From Collinsella sp. AF08-23 (GTDB lineage: Bacteria; Actinomycetota; Coriobacteriia; Coriobacteriales; Coriobacteriaceae): DNA of 64,000 nucleotides. The DNA is taken from the NCBI RefSeq assembly GCF_003479805.1, contig NZ_QUHV01000008.1, positions 1 to 64,000 on the forward strand. Reading direction: 5' to 3'. Position numbers and translations under genes: made by a program. Shown piece after piece: positions 51,996 to 62,997 of this stretch. Numbering within the stretch: position 1 is the first letter of the stretch; every line of letters starts with the position of its first letter. The notes beneath the pieces are model-generated. The model had not been told where the DNA came from, ran no database searches, and saw only the letters and a list, made by a program, of their open reading frames with translations.

Positions 51996-54086
51996 CTACT
52001 TGCGGGCCATCTCGCCGATGTTGGCGATGCCGGCAAAGACCGATTCAAAGCGGTTGAGGAGGCGCAGGCGGTTTGCACGCAAGGCCTCATCCTCATCCAT
52101 GACCATAACTTCGTCGAAGAACGCATCGATAGGCTCGCGCAGGGCCGCAAGAGCGGCGATTACCGCAGTGAAGTCCTTGGCGGACCGTGCCACATCGACG
52201 TTGGCCTGGGCGGCATCCGTGGCCTCGAGCAAGACTCTCTCAGCATCGCCCATCAGCGCGGAATCGACCTCGCTGCCAAGCACGGCATCGGCAAGATGGG
52301 CGGCGCGGGCATAGGCGGTGGCGAGGTTGTCAAACGCCTCGCGATCGTTGGCACGGGCGTCCTCAAGGGCGTGGGCGAGCTGGAAGTACTGCGCAGGCAC
52401 AGTGACGCTGCCAGCGGAAACGGCGGCGACGGTATCGGCGGAGATCTTCTCATCGCGGACCATCTGCTCCATGCGACCCTTAATGAAGGCGCACACGGAA
52501 GCTTCCACCTCGTCCTTGTCGAATGCAAGTCCCTGCTCCAAGTACCCATCGAGCGCAGCATCGACAATCGCCTCGTAGCCACAGCCCAAACGATCACGAA
52601 GGATGTTCAGCACGCCGATTGCGGAACGACGAAGCGCGAAGGGGTCCTTGGAGCCGGTGGGCGGCTCGCCAATGGCGAACATGCCCGCGATGGTGTCGAG
52701 CTTGTCGGCCACGGCGACAACGCATCCGGCGATACCTTCGGGCAGCTCGTCTCCGGCAAAACGCGGACGGTAATGATCGCGAATCGCAGCGGCGACAGCA
52801 GGCTCCTCACCCGCGGCGGTGGCGTAGTACCCGCCCATCACGCCCTGCTGGCTCGTGAACTCGACAACAGCCGAGGAGACCAGGTCGGCTTTAGCGAGAT
52901 GAGCGGCACGCTGGGCATCGGAGGCGGCATGCGCGCCCAAATGCGCCTCGTTGGCGATGGCGAGCGCCAGGTCCTCCATACGGTCGGACTTTTGCAGGAC
53001 CGTACCGAGCTTCTTTTGGAAACCAACGTTTGCCAGGCGAGCACGGAACTCCTCAAGATCGATTTTGAGGTCCTCGTCGTAGAAGAACTTTGCATCGTAC
53101 AGACGGGCGCGCACCACACGCTCGTTGCCGTCGACAACCGTTTCACTCACGGCCGGATCGGCATTCGAGACGACCACAAAAGCGCGGGTGAGCTTACCCT
53201 CCGCATCGTAGGTGGGGAAATAACGCTGGTTGGAGAGCATAGACTCGCAGATGATCTCGGAGGGCACGGCGAGGAACTCCTCGTCGAAATGGCCAACCAG
53301 AACCGTGGGCCACTCGCAGAAGTTCACAACCTCATCGAAGATTTTCGTGGGCGTGTCCACACGCACGCCGAGCTCGTCCTCGACACGAGCGATACCAGCG
53401 CGGATGACCTCCTCACGGCGCTCGGCCGAGAGCACATGCGCCGCCTCGAGAACCTGCTCGTAGGACGCGGCGCTGGAAACAACGTGCTCACCAGGCGACA
53501 AAACGCGATGACCGCGCGTGGTGGAGCCGCTCTTCACGTCGGCAAAGGAGACGGGCACGACCTCCTCTCCGAACAGGCAGCAGATCCAACGCACCGGACG
53601 CACGAACGTGGCATGCTCGCTCCCCCACCGCTGGCTACGGTAGTTAGGCCACTGAATGGCAGGGATGAGATCCTCGCACACGCGGGTAAGAATCGGAACA
53701 GCGGGCTCGGAAGGCGTGTTCTGCTCAGCGAAGACGTACTCGGTGCCGTCTGCGTCCTCGCGGCGGACGAGCTCCGCGGCGGTCATGCCATTCTTGCGGG
53801 CAAAACCCTCGGCCGCCTTGGTGGGATTTCCCTCGGCGTCGAATGCGATCTTTGCGGAAGGCCCGCGGAGAACGGAGTGAATCTCCTCCGTCGCCTCGGC
53901 GACGTCTAACACCAATGCAGCGAGACGACGCGGCGAAGAAATGATGCGAACGTCACCATGGGCCAGTCCAGCATCGTCCAGACCCTTGGAAATCAGGGTT
54001 TTGAGTTGCTTGACGGCGTTGTTGAGCGGAGCGGAGGGCATCTCTTCGACGCCAAGCTCGAACAGGAAATCACGGGTACCGGCCAT
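51996..54086 (-). CDS. glyS: Glycine-tRNA ligase beta subunit
   Basis: The 696-residue beta subunit of the bacterial alpha2-beta2 glycyl-tRNA synthetase binds tRNA-Gly. It begins with FLFELGVEEMPSA and has the HD-like region with GTVLQKSDRMEDLA and DKLDTIAGMFAIGEPPTGSKDPFALRR, and a C-terminal DALR-type anticodon domain. GGGAGGTGG lies before ATG 54086. It directly follows glyQ. Confidence 0.96.
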   Translation of the reverse strand: MAGTRDFLFELGVEEMPSAPLNNAVKQLKTLISKGLDDAGLAHGDVRIISSPRRLAALVLDVAEATEEIHSVLRGPSAKIAFDAEGNPTKAAEGFARKNGMTAAELVRREDADGTEYVFAEQNTPSEPAVPILTRVCEDLIPAIQWPNYRSQRWGSEHATFVRPVRWICCLFGEEVVPVSFADVKSGSTTRGHRVLSPGEHVVSSAASYEQVLEAAHVLSAERREEVIRAGIARVEDELGVRVDTPTKIFDEVVNFCEWPTVLVGHFDEEFLAVPSEIICESMLSNQRYFPTYDAEGKLTRAFVVVSNADPAVSETVVDGNERVVRARLYDAKFFYDEDLKIDLEEFRARLANVGFQKKLGTVLQKSDRMEDLALAIANEAHLGAHAASDAQRAAHLAKADLVSSAVVEFTSQQGVMGGYYATAAGEEPAVAAAIRDHYRPRFAGDELPEGIAGCVVAVADKLDTIAGMFAIGEPPTGSKDPFALRRSAIGVLNILRDRLGCGYEAIVDAALDGYLEQGLAFDKDEVEASVCAFIKGRMEQMVRDEKISADTVAAVSAGSVTVPAQYFQLAHALEDARANDREAFDNLATAYARAAHLADAVLGSEVDSALMGDAERVLLEATDAAQANVDVARSAKDFTAVIAALAALREPIDAFFDEVMVMDEDEALRANRLRLLNRFESVFAGIANIGEMARK

Positions 54087-55004
54087 TTACGCCACCTCCC
54101 CCTTCTGATTGGAAGCCTCGACGGCGGCATCACCGGCGACCTCGACGAGATACGACTCACAACACGCCTTGGCAAGCGTACGCACACGCAGGATATAGGC
54201 TGCGCGCTCAGTTGCCGAAAGCGCACCGCGTGCATCGAGGATGTTGAAGCTGTGCGAGCATTTCATGACGCAGTCGTACGCAGGCAGCGGAAGCTTGGCA
54301 TCGAGGCAGCTGTGGCACTCGGCCTCGAAATCATCGAACTTCTGACGCATCATCTCGATGTTTGCAATCTCAAAGTTGTACGCGGAGAACTCGCGCTCGT
54401 TCTCGAGGAAAACGTCACCGTAGGTCATGGGCGTACCATCGGGCAGGTAGCTCCACACAAGGTCGTACACGCTTGTGACGCCCTGCGCGTACATGGCGAT
54501 ACGCTCGAGACCGTAGGTGATCTCGACGGGCACCGGATCGCACTCAATGCCGCCAACCTGCTGGAAGTACGTGAACTGCGTGACCTCCATGCCATCGAGC
54601 CAGACCTCCCAGCCCAGACCCCAGGCACCGAGCGTCGGGCTCTCCCAGTCATCCTCGACGAAGCGCACGTCATGCTCGGCAGGGTCGAGACCGATGGCGG
54701 TGAGGGAATCGAGATACAGCTCCTGGGAGTTCTCGGGGCTCGGCTTGATGAGCACCTGGAACTGGTAATAGTGCTGCATACGGTTGGGATTCTCGCCGTA
54801 ACGGCCATCGGCGGGGCGGCGGCAGGGCTGCGGATAGCAGGCACGCCAGGGCTGCTTACCCAAGCTGCGCAGGAGGGTTGCGGTATGGAAGGTACCGGCA
54901 CCGACCTCGGAGTCATAGGGCTGCATGACGGTGCAGCCGTGGCCGGCCCAATAGGCCTCGAGCTTGAGGATCATGTCCTGGAACGTCAACGCATTCGGAT
55001 TCAT
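54087..55004 (-). CDS. glyQ: Glycine-tRNA ligase alpha subunit
   Basis: The 305-residue alpha subunit carries the class II active site that makes glycyl-adenylate. [53 protein letters not shown] text and YGLERIAMY are conserved. ATG 55004 is the standard start; the longer open frame to 55091 lacks a site. The 99 bases upstream hold no clear T-box, and none is expected in so short a space. Confidence 0.95.
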   Translation of the reverse strand: MNPNALTFQDMILKLEAYWAGHGCTVMQPYDSEVGAGTFHTATLLRSLGKQPWRACYPQPCRRPADGRYGENPNRMQHYYQFQVLIKPSPENSQELYLDSLTAIGLDPAEHDVRFVEDDWESPTLGAWGLGWEVWLDGMEVTQFTYFQQVGGIECDPVPVEITYGLERIAMYAQGVTSVYDLVWSYLPDGTPMTYGDVFLENEREFSAYNFEIANIEMMRQKFDDFEAECHSCLDAKLPLPAYDCVMKCSHSFNILDARGALSATERAAYILRVRTLAKACCESYLVEVAGDAAVEASNQKGEVA

Positions 55005-55103
55005 CTTGGCGTTGCTCCCCTTCAATCGTACGGTCAAACAAGTGATTATTTTAGCAGGATTACCGGATATGGCGTGCCACCTGCGACGCATCCCCGATAC
55101 GTG

Positions 55104-55661
55104 CTACAAGGTTCCAATTCGGTCAATCGGCCAATAGCGGAAGAAGGCGATGCCAATGAGGTTCTCCTTAGGCACGGGACCGAAGTAGCGCGAATCGGCG
55201 GAATTCTCCCGGTTATCACCCATGACCCAAATGTAGCCATCCGGAACGGTATAGGGAAAACTCACCTCGACGCCAGGCGCCTGGGTCACGAGCTCATAAC
55301 TCGACCCCTGGGCATAGGGCTCATCAAGCGGAGATCCATCGATGTAGACGACGCCATCGATCAGGTCGACGGTCTGTCCACTCTGCGCAATCACGCGCTT
55401 AACGAGAATATCGTGCTCGGTGCCGGCAACCGGATTCTCGAATACGACGATCTGGCCGTCCTCGACGTCGTGCCCCATGTTCAGCGTGACCTTTTGCGCG
55501 AAGATGGTATCGCCCACCTGTATGGTGGGCTCCATCGACCCAGTTGGAACGGTAAACGGGGACAAAACGAAGGTGCGAATGAGGGCGAACACCGCGAAGG
55601 CGATGAGAAAGACGCCAACCCATTCGGCGATGGTCGAGAATATGCCGCGACGTTCAGACAT
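55104..55661 (-). CDS. lepB: Signal peptidase I
   Basis: LepB removes signal peptides from exported proteins. The 185-residue product has one N-terminal membrane helix, the catalytic serine S42 (PTGSMEPTI), the lysine K88 (ILVKRVI), and the GDNRENSADSRYFGPV block. Its ATG overlaps the trmD stop by one base (TAATG). It lies at the end of the rpsP operon, as in many Gram-positives. Confidence 0.95.
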   Translation of the reverse strand: MSERRGIFSTIAEWVGVFLIAFAVFALIRTFVLSPFTVPTGSMEPTIQVGDTIFAQKVTLNMGHDVEDGQIVVFENPVAGTEHDILVKRVIAQSGQTVDLIDGVVYIDGSPLDEPYAQGSSYELVTQAPGVEVSFPYTVPDGYIWVMGDNRENSADSRYFGPVPKENLIGIAFFRYWPIDRIGTL

Positions 55662-56428
55662 TAAGCCTCCCCTGCCTTGGAGCCATGGAAACGTGTGATG
55701 AGCTCAGTGGCGAGCACGCGCTCGCCATTTGTAAGGCGTGCGGATTCGATCAGGTCGGGACGCCACCGGCACGTGCGCTCGAGGGCGCTTGCGCGGCGCC
55801 AGGCATCAACCTTGGCATGGTCGCCTGAAAGCAGCACCTCGGGCACGGCGTTACCGTTGAAGTCGGCGGGACGCGTGTACTGGGCATACTCGAGAAGGCC
55901 GCCATCTTCGCAGGTGGAAAATGATTCATCGACGCTTCCCATGTCATTGCCGAGGGCGCCCGGCAAAAGACGGATGATGGCGTCACTCACCACAAGCGCG
56001 GGAAGCTCGCCGCCCGTAAGGACGTAATCGCCAATCGAAAGACGCTCATCGGCCAGGGCGTAAGCACGCTCGTCCATGCCCTCATAGCGACCGCATACGA
56101 ACAAGATGCGCTCGACGCTTGAGAGACGCTCTGCGACATGCTGGGTGAACGGCACGCCGCAGGGCGTGAAAAATACCACGCACGGACGGACATCACCGCG
56201 AGAAGAGATGTCGGTGATGGCGTCGTGAAGCGGCTCGACCTTCATGAGCATGCCAGCACCTCCGCCAAAGGGCGCATCGTCAACAGTGCGGTGACGATCG
56301 TGCGTCCAATCGCGCAGGTCGTAGCTCTTGAAGTCGAAAAGGCCACGAGCACGAGCGCGTCCCATAATCGAGGTGGACATATAGGGTTCGAAAAGCTCGG
56401 GAAAGACCGAGAGGGTCTCGATGAGCAT
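55661..56428 (-). CDS. trmD: tRNA (guanine-N1)-methyltransferase TrmD
   Basis: TrmD methylates G37 of tRNAs to prevent frameshifting. The 255-residue knotted SPOUT protein has TLSVFPELFEPY, DDAPFGGGAGMLMK, GRYEGMDERA and SIGDYVLTGGELPALV. ATG 56428 follows GGGGAG; GTG 56434 would add two residues. The rpsP-khpA-rimM-trmD order is classic. Confidence 0.95.
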   Translation of the reverse strand: MLIETLSVFPELFEPYMSTSIMGRARARGLFDFKSYDLRDWTHDRHRTVDDAPFGGGAGMLMKVEPLHDAITDISSRGDVRPCVVFFTPCGVPFTQHVAERLSSVERILFVCGRYEGMDERAYALADERLSIGDYVLTGGELPALVVSDAIIRLLPGALGNDMGSVDESFSTCEDGGLLEYAQYTRPADFNGNAVPEVLLSGDHAKVDAWRRASALERTCRWRPDLIESARLTNGERVLATELITRFHGSKAGEA

Positions 56429-56446
56429 GAGCACTCCCCTCGTGAT

Positions 56447-56962
56447 TTACAGGTCGAGCAAACCGTCCATAACGCGAACAGAAATGGGGCCCTCCACCGG
56501 AATCGTGCTGACCACATCATCGATGACGGGAATCAGGACCTCGCCATGATCGGGGCCCTCAACGACCCAGACGTCATTCGCGGGCGTCTCCATGACTTCG
56601 GCGATATGCCCGAGCGAACCATGGCGCTCGTCAACGACCAATCGGCCAACGAGATCTTCGAATGCGGCGTCAAGCGGACCGAGTTCGAAATCGGAACAGC
56701 TGGCGAGGACGTAGCAACCGGCAATACCCTCGGCGGCATCCAGGTCATGCGCGCAAGAAAAGAGCACGCGGCCGCCATCTGCCGTCTCGGACACCGCTTC
56801 CACGGTCGAGATTCGCTCCCGCTTGAGGGCGGGGGGCGTCAGATGGACGCGCATCCCTTCGCTGAGTAAAAAGGGAAGGCCTCGCAGCGGAGCCACGAGA
56901 ACCTCCCCCTTGGTGCCATGTGGACGAACCACACGGGCTATGTTCTTATACGAGGCCGGCAC
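56447..56962 (-). CDS. rimM: Ribosome maturation factor RimM
   Basis: RimM helps assemble the 30S head near S19. The 171-residue product starts with the typical IARVVRPHGTKGEVLV and has a C-terminal PRC-barrel (HIAEVMETPANDVWVVEG, LIPVIDDVV). GTG 56962, four bases after khpA, gives the usual length; the frame continues upstream through khpA but that part is a shadow. The ribosome site is weak. Confidence 0.9.
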   Translation of the reverse strand: MPASYKNIARVVRPHGTKGEVLVAPLRGLPFLLSEGMRVHLTPPALKRERISTVEAVSETADGGRVLFSCAHDLDAAEGIAGCYVLASCSDFELGPLDAAFEDLVGRLVVDERHGSLGHIAEVMETPANDVWVVEGPDHGEVLIPVIDDVVSTIPVEGPISVRVMDGLLDL

Positions 56963-56966
56963 GACG

Positions 56967-57278
56967 TTAGCCCATGACCTCGACCTCGACAGAAGTGTCG
57001 AGTCGAGCGGCGAGGGCACGCGCGAGCGTGCGGATGGCCTTGATGGTGCGACCGTGACGTCCAATCACCTTGGCGACATCGCCCTCGGCGACGGTCACCT
57101 CAATGGTGGAGGAACTTGCACCGTCGATGACCTCGAGACTCACACCGTCAGCATCATCGACGATGTTGACGACCAGATACTCGACCAGATCGGCGATGCG
57201 ATCGGAGACGAGCTCCTCGCCCTCATCGAACTCGACGGTCTCGTCATCGAAGGTCTCGGAGATCAGATCCTCGGACAC
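56967..57278 (-). CDS. khpA: KH-domain RNA-binding protein KhpA
   Basis: KhpA, with KhpB, binds many RNAs and affects cell division in Gram-positives. The 103-residue product has an acidic N-terminus and a KH domain with VIGRHGRTIKAIRTL. It starts with GTG 57278, preceded by GAGGAG that lies in the last codons of rpsP. The family member is usually about 75-80 residues, so the acidic N-terminal part is an extension. Confidence 0.93.
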   Translation of the reverse strand: MSEDLISETFDDETVEFDEGEELVSDRIADLVEYLVVNIVDDADGVSLEVIDGASSSTIEVTVAEGDVAKVIGRHGRTIKAIRTLARALAARLDTSVEVEVMG

Positions 57279-57280
57279 CG

Positions 57281-57637
57281 TTACTCCTCGGTGGCCTCAG
57301 CGGCGGCAGCAGCCTCTTCCTCGGCCTTACGAGCAGCCTCCTCGGCCTCCTTGGCAAGCTGCTTCTTGGACTTCTTGGGGGCTGCAGCGGCCTTCTCACC
57401 CTCGTTGGCGGCCTTCACCAGAGCGGCGACGGCGTCGGTGAGCTGAGCGCCCTTGGACTGCCAGTCGGCGATCTTCTCAAGGTCGAGGGAGATGGTCTTG
57501 GGGGTGGTCATGGGGTTGTAACGGCCAACCTCCTCGATGGGGCGACCATCGCGACGGGTGCGGGAATCGGCGACGACGACGCGGTAGTACGGACGCTTCT
57601 TGGAACCATGACGAGCGAGGCGGATCTTGACAGCCAT
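57281..57637 (-). CDS. rpsP: 30S ribosomal protein S16
   Basis: The 118-residue product opens with [19 protein letters not shown] and [22 protein letters not shown], which is diagnostic of S16. After about residue 82 it carries an extra tail rich in A, K and E, ending EATEE. AAGGAG precedes ATG 57637. It is the first gene of the khpA-rimM-trmD-lepB operon. Confidence 0.97.
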   Translation of the reverse strand: MAVKIRLARHGSKKRPYYRVVVADSRTRRDGRPIEEVGRYNPMTTPKTISLDLEKIADWQSKGAQLTDAVAALVKAANEGEKAAAAPKKSKKQLAKEAEEAARKAEEEAAAAAEATEE

Positions 57638-57760
57638 GCAAACTCCTTCTTCTGCGCAGCTTCTCGCTGCATTCCTTACCAGGACAAATACTTTCGCCCA
57701 ACGACTTGACGGGAAGCATTTGAGACCGGCTTCGTGCAGATAAGTCGCAAGCAATCCAGT

Positions 57761-57788
57761 ATCTTATCTAAGATTTGCGGGAATGCAA
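57761..57788 (-). promoter_or_regulatory. rpsP operon promoter
   Basis: On the - strand, TTGCAT (57783-57788) and TAAGAT (57761-57766) are spaced by 16 bases. The leader to rpsP is about 115 bases. Confidence 0.55.
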
Positions 57789-57832
57789 GGGTGGAATCTT
57801 GCTTTCACGCAGCGTACATCCCGTGTTTTGGC

Positions 57833-57838
57833 TATACT
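57833..57838 (+). promoter_or_regulatory. dinB -10 box
   Basis: TATACT lies six bases before the dinB ATG, so transcription would begin at or next to the start codon. No clear -35 box or LexA box is seen. Confidence 0.45.
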
Positions 57839-57844
57839 CATCGT

Positions 57845-59215
57845 ATGAGCAATATCGAACATACATACGGTTCTTTTGAAAACGACGTGTCCTTTGGAAA
57901 CGCGCCCCTTTGGCATGGCAACGACGAAGCCCTCGATTCTGCGGCGTTTTCTGATGTGCTCTTTGGCACGTGGAGTGGCCCCGCCATCGGGCTTTTGGAC
58001 CTCGATGCGTTCTTCGCGAGCGTGGAGCAGCTCGATCATCCCGAATGGCGCGGCAAGCCGGTTATCGTGGGTGGCAGCCCCGAGAAACGCGGCGTGGTCT
58101 CCACCTGCTCGTATGAGGCACGTACGTACGGCGTCCATTCCGCCATGTCCTCGGCGCAGGCAACGCGCCTCTGCCCCGATGCCATTTGGACGCCAGGGCA
58201 TTTCGCGCGTTATCGCGAGATGAGTACGCAGGTCATGGCGATTTTGGCAGACGAGACTCCCTACGTGGAACAAGTGTCCATCGACGAGGCATTTTTCGAC
58301 ATCTCGCCTGGACGTTTTACCCGCGAAAGCCCAATAGCCATCGCCCGTCGGATTTCTGACCGTGTGGCGGAGCTGGGAATCACCTGCTCAATTGGCCTGG
58401 GCCGTAATAAGACAGTGGCAAAAATCGCCAGCGAGCGCGAAAAGCCACGCGGTCTCACCGTGGTGCTTCCCGGCACCGAGGAAGGCTTCTTGGCACCACT
58501 GCCCGTCCGAGCCATGAGCGGCATCGGCAAGGCTGCGGAAAGTGCCCTTCATAAAGTGAGCATCCGTACACTCGGGCAGCTCGCTGGAGCCTCGAATACG
58601 CTTCTCTCCCCCATCTTCGGCGTCAATGCCGAGCTGGTGCGTCTACGCGCTGCTGGACGGGAAGTGAGCGAAGTCTCCGCTATCGATGCGCCCGAGGACG
58701 TGAAGTCGGTGAGCAACGAGCGGACGTTCTCTCGGGACCTCACGGATGTAACAGACGTGAAGGCGGCGATCCACCTGCTCTCCGAATCCGTAGGGCGAAG
58801 GTTGCGCCGTAAGAACCTCGCGGGCCGAACCGTCACACTCAAGCTCAAGTACTCCTTCGGCGAGGGGCGGACGATTCAGCGCAAGCTCACCCATGCGACC
58901 GACGACGAGAACGTGTTCGGAGCCGTTGCCTGCGAACTGCTTGAGAGTATCTGGAGCGTGGGCACGCACGTGCGCCTAGCCGGTGTAGGCGTGAGTGACT
59001 TCGGCATCGACGGTGCCGGTATCCAGACCGATTTGTTTTGCGAGGTTGACGAGCGGGGCGCCATGGCGAGCGACAAGCGCGATCTGGCTGTGACGCTCGA
59101 CGCTGTGCGTGAGAAATTCGGTACCGATGCTGTCAGCTTCGGCCGCGCCACCCGCTTCAACGGCGACCTCGTCGACCCTGCCAAGTTCCTCAACCAAAAC
59201 AAACCGACCGACTAG
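57845..59215 (+). CDS. dinB: DNA polymerase IV (Y family)
   Basis: DinB copies damaged DNA with low fidelity. The 456-residue product has the catalytic acids in LLDLDAFFASVEQ and VSIDEAFFD, the SIGLGRNKTVAKIAS block, and a little-finger domain near 300-400. An N-terminal extension of about 45 residues precedes the palm. The C-terminus lacks a clear beta-clamp motif. No ribosome site precedes ATG 57845. No LexA box is seen, so SOS control is not supported. Confidence 0.93.
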   Translation: MSNIEHTYGSFENDVSFGNAPLWHGNDEALDSAAFSDVLFGTWSGPAIGLLDLDAFFASVEQLDHPEWRGKPVIVGGSPEKRGVVSTCSYEARTYGVHSAMSSAQATRLCPDAIWTPGHFARYREMSTQVMAILADETPYVEQVSIDEAFFDISPGRFTRESPIAIARRISDRVAELGITCSIGLGRNKTVAKIASEREKPRGLTVVLPGTEEGFLAPLPVRAMSGIGKAAESALHKVSIRTLGQLAGASNTLLSPIFGVNAELVRLRAAGREVSEVSAIDAPEDVKSVSNERTFSRDLTDVTDVKAAIHLLSESVGRRLRRKNLAGRTVTLKLKYSFGEGRTIQRKLTHATDDENVFGAVACELLESIWSVGTHVRLAGVGVSDFGIDGAGIQTDLFCEVDERGAMASDKRDLAVTLDAVREKFGTDAVSFGRATRFNGDLVDPAKFLNQNKPTD

Positions 59216-59222
59216 CCGGCAT

Positions 59223-59253
59223 GGTGCAAGTGGGGTACGTCCCCAATTGCACC
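59223..59253. repeat. Short palindromic repeat, copy 2
   Basis: GGTGCAA (59223-59229) and TTGCACC (59247-59253) flank TGGGGTACGTCCCCA. It lies between the convergent genes dinB and rsfS and could stop transcription from both sides. A flanking GCCGG/CCGG pair may extend the stem. Confidence 0.7.
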
Positions 59254-59269
59254 GCACGGCCGGAGGGCT

Positions 59270-59734
59270 CTACAGCTCGACGACGGGAGCATCGCCCCAG
59301 AGCTTTTCCAAGCGATAGTACTCGCGTGCCTCAGGCGTAAAGGAATGCACGATAACCGAGCCGTAGTCCATGAGGATCCAATTGCGCTCCTCGCGCCCCT
59401 CAATGGAGAACGGATGCTCGCCGCAAGCTTTGGCAACTTGCTCCTCGACCTCATCGACGATCGCATCGACCATACGCGTATTACTGCCGGTGGCAATCAC
59501 GAAGTAATCGCACACGTCGGACAGCTCGGTAAGATCGATGATGCAGATGTCCTCGGCACCCTTGAAGGAGGCGGCGTCAGCCGCAGCGCGAGCGACCTCG
59601 ATCGCGGGCACGCCAGAAGAGGAAAGCGAGGCGGAGGAGCGATCAACGGAGGCAGGACCCTCCCCATCCTCAACGGGCTTGGCGTTCAAGCCGGCGGCAT
59701 ACTCAAGAAGCTGGGCATCGGTCATATCAGACAT
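59270..59734 (-). CDS. rsfS: Ribosomal silencing factor RsfS
   Basis: RsfS binds L14 and blocks subunit joining under starvation. The 154-residue product has the family core AEDICIIDLTELSDVCDYFVIATG, EGREERNWILMDYGSVIVHSFTPEAREYY. An N-terminal extension of about 45 residues precedes the core. ATG 59734 follows AAAGGTA. It is the last gene of the obgE-nadD-yqeK-rsfS run. Confidence 0.94.
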   Translation of the reverse strand: MSDMTDAQLLEYAAGLNAKPVEDGEGPASVDRSSASLSSSGVPAIEVARAAADAASFKGAEDICIIDLTELSDVCDYFVIATGSNTRMVDAIVDEVEEQVAKACGEHPFSIEGREERNWILMDYGSVIVHSFTPEAREYYRLEKLWGDAPVVEL

Positions 59735-59756
59735 TGAATACCTTTCATGTTTAAAG

Positions 59757-59788
59757 CGTGCCAAGGGATACGTCCCCACATGACACAC
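59757..59788. repeat. Short palindromic repeat, degenerate copy 3
   Basis: GTGCCAAGGGATACGTCCCC followed by ACATGACAC resembles the other copies, but the arms pair imperfectly. It fills the gap between rsfS and yqeK. Confidence 0.45.
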
Positions 59789-59793
59789 GGGCG

Positions 59794-60396
59794 CTATCTC
59801 GAACGTTTCACTGCGTACGCATTATAGATGTCAATTGCGGTTGGGTACAGATAGCGACCTGTGGAGATAACATACACAAGCCCCTGGGCGAACGTTTGGA
59901 AGAACAGTTCTTCCAGTGGCGCTGACCCCACCATAGCGCGCAGACGCTCGGCATAATCGCCACGTCTACCCGGTTCGATCGCATCGGCAATGAACACGAC
60001 CATATCGAGCGGGGTCATGTCGATCGCCCCTACCGTATGACGGGCGACCGCCTGGCACACCTCGGGAGCGATGCCTTCAAAGATATGCGGCAGCTCGTGG
60101 GCGGCGACGGGCCCATGCAACAGGCCGACCGCGCGCGTGGGAGATCCGGTCACCTTGACGCCGTATTGGGCGGCCCGGGCAAGCAGCTCATGATCATCCA
60201 GCACCTTGTCCCAATCATGCGTAAGCCCGGCAAATGCGGCATGGTATTCGTCCACTTCGTAGGCACGAGCGAGGTCCACGGCCGTACGGGCAACGCCGAG
60301 CGAATGCTGATAACGCCGAGGCTTTTCCTTCATTCGAACCTCGAGTATGTTGCGAACGCGCTCGAGCTCGGCGGTCTGATCATGCACCATGGCCAT
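59794..60396 (-). CDS. yqeK: HD-domain hydrolase YqeK
   Basis: YqeK-type HD enzymes split diadenosine tetraphosphate symmetrically. The 200-residue product has the metal-binding RYQHSLGVA, GLTHDWDK, GPVAAHELPHIF, RHTVGA and FIADAIEPGRRG motifs of the family. The gene overlaps nadD by 17 bases, the usual nadD-yqeK arrangement. GAGGGGAG precedes ATG 60396. Confidence 0.93.
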   Translation of the reverse strand: MAMVHDQTAELERVRNILEVRMKEKPRRYQHSLGVARTAVDLARAYEVDEYHAAFAGLTHDWDKVLDDHELLARAAQYGVKVTGSPTRAVGLLHGPVAAHELPHIFEGIAPEVCQAVARHTVGAIDMTPLDMVVFIADAIEPGRRGDYAERLRAMVGSAPLEELFFQTFAQGLVYVISTGRYLYPTAIDIYNAYAVKRSR

Positions 60397-61060
60397 TGCC
60401 GCTCCCCTCCTGTACGTACAGATCGTTCTTGCGAATATACCCCATCACGGACTCACTCGTCAGATAGCGGACGCTCTTTCCCGAGGCCACGAGCTCGCGA
60501 ATGTTCGAGGAGCTGATGGCGAGCGCGGGAATCTCGATGTAACGAACGTCGAAATCGATGCCCGAGGCGGCGATGCGCGACTTAGCGGTCTCGATGTCGT
60601 ACCCCGGGCGGGTCGCAGCGATCAAAGTCGCGAGTGAGGCGAGACGGTCGGCATCGTGCCATGCCAGAATGTCGATGATGGCGTCGGCTCCGGTAATAAA
60701 ATACAGCTCGACGTTATCTGGATAGTGCCGGCGAAGCTCACTCAAGGTGTCGACGGTGTACGTGACGCCCGGACGGTCGATCTCGAAGCGGCTCGCGTAG
60801 AACGCGGCGTTGGCCGCCGTCGCCAGGACCGTCATGGCGTAACGGTCCTCGGGGTCACTCACACGCTTGTCCTGCTTGAACGCCGGCGAACCAGCAGGCA
60901 TAAACAGGACAAGGTCCAAGTCAAGCGCCTCGCGAGCCTGCTCGGCGGTCACCAGGTGCCCGTAGTGTATGGGGTCGAACGTGCCGCCCATGATGCCGAG
61001 GCGATAGATTCGTTTGGAATCTGAGCCAAGCGAGGGCAGCAAGCGGCTGGGAGTCTCCAT
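60380..61060 (-). CDS. nadD: Nicotinate-nucleotide adenylyltransferase
   Basis: NadD makes nicotinic acid adenine dinucleotide in NAD synthesis. The 226-residue product has GIMGGTFDPIHYGHL near residue 22, TGADAIIDILAWHDADRL and the ISSSNIRELVASGKSVRYL signature. ATG 61060 is one base after the obgE stop. It has about 18 residues before the usual start of the fold. Confidence 0.95.
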   Translation of the reverse strand: METPSRLLPSLGSDSKRIYRLGIMGGTFDPIHYGHLVTAEQAREALDLDLVLFMPAGSPAFKQDKRVSDPEDRYAMTVLATAANAAFYASRFEIDRPGVTYTVDTLSELRRHYPDNVELYFITGADAIIDILAWHDADRLASLATLIAATRPGYDIETAKSRIAASGIDFDVRYIEIPALAISSSNIRELVASGKSVRYLTSESVMGYIRKNDLYVQEGSGNGHGA

Positions 61061-61061
61061 C

Positions 61062-62958
<1,897 letters not shown>

Positions 62959-62997
62959 GTCAGGTACCTGCTCTCTAACTACTTACAAATGGTGCGT

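Noticed and set aside
52296..53909. Open frame of 537 codons opposite glyS
   Set aside because: Antisense shadow; composition unnatural and no ribosome site.
55005..55103. T-box leader for glyQS
   Set aside because: The gap is under 100 bases and no T-box sequence or terminator stem is visible.
57854..57872. CGAAC...GTTC near the dinB start as a LexA box
   Set aside because: The half sites are nine bases apart instead of four, and they lie inside the coding region.
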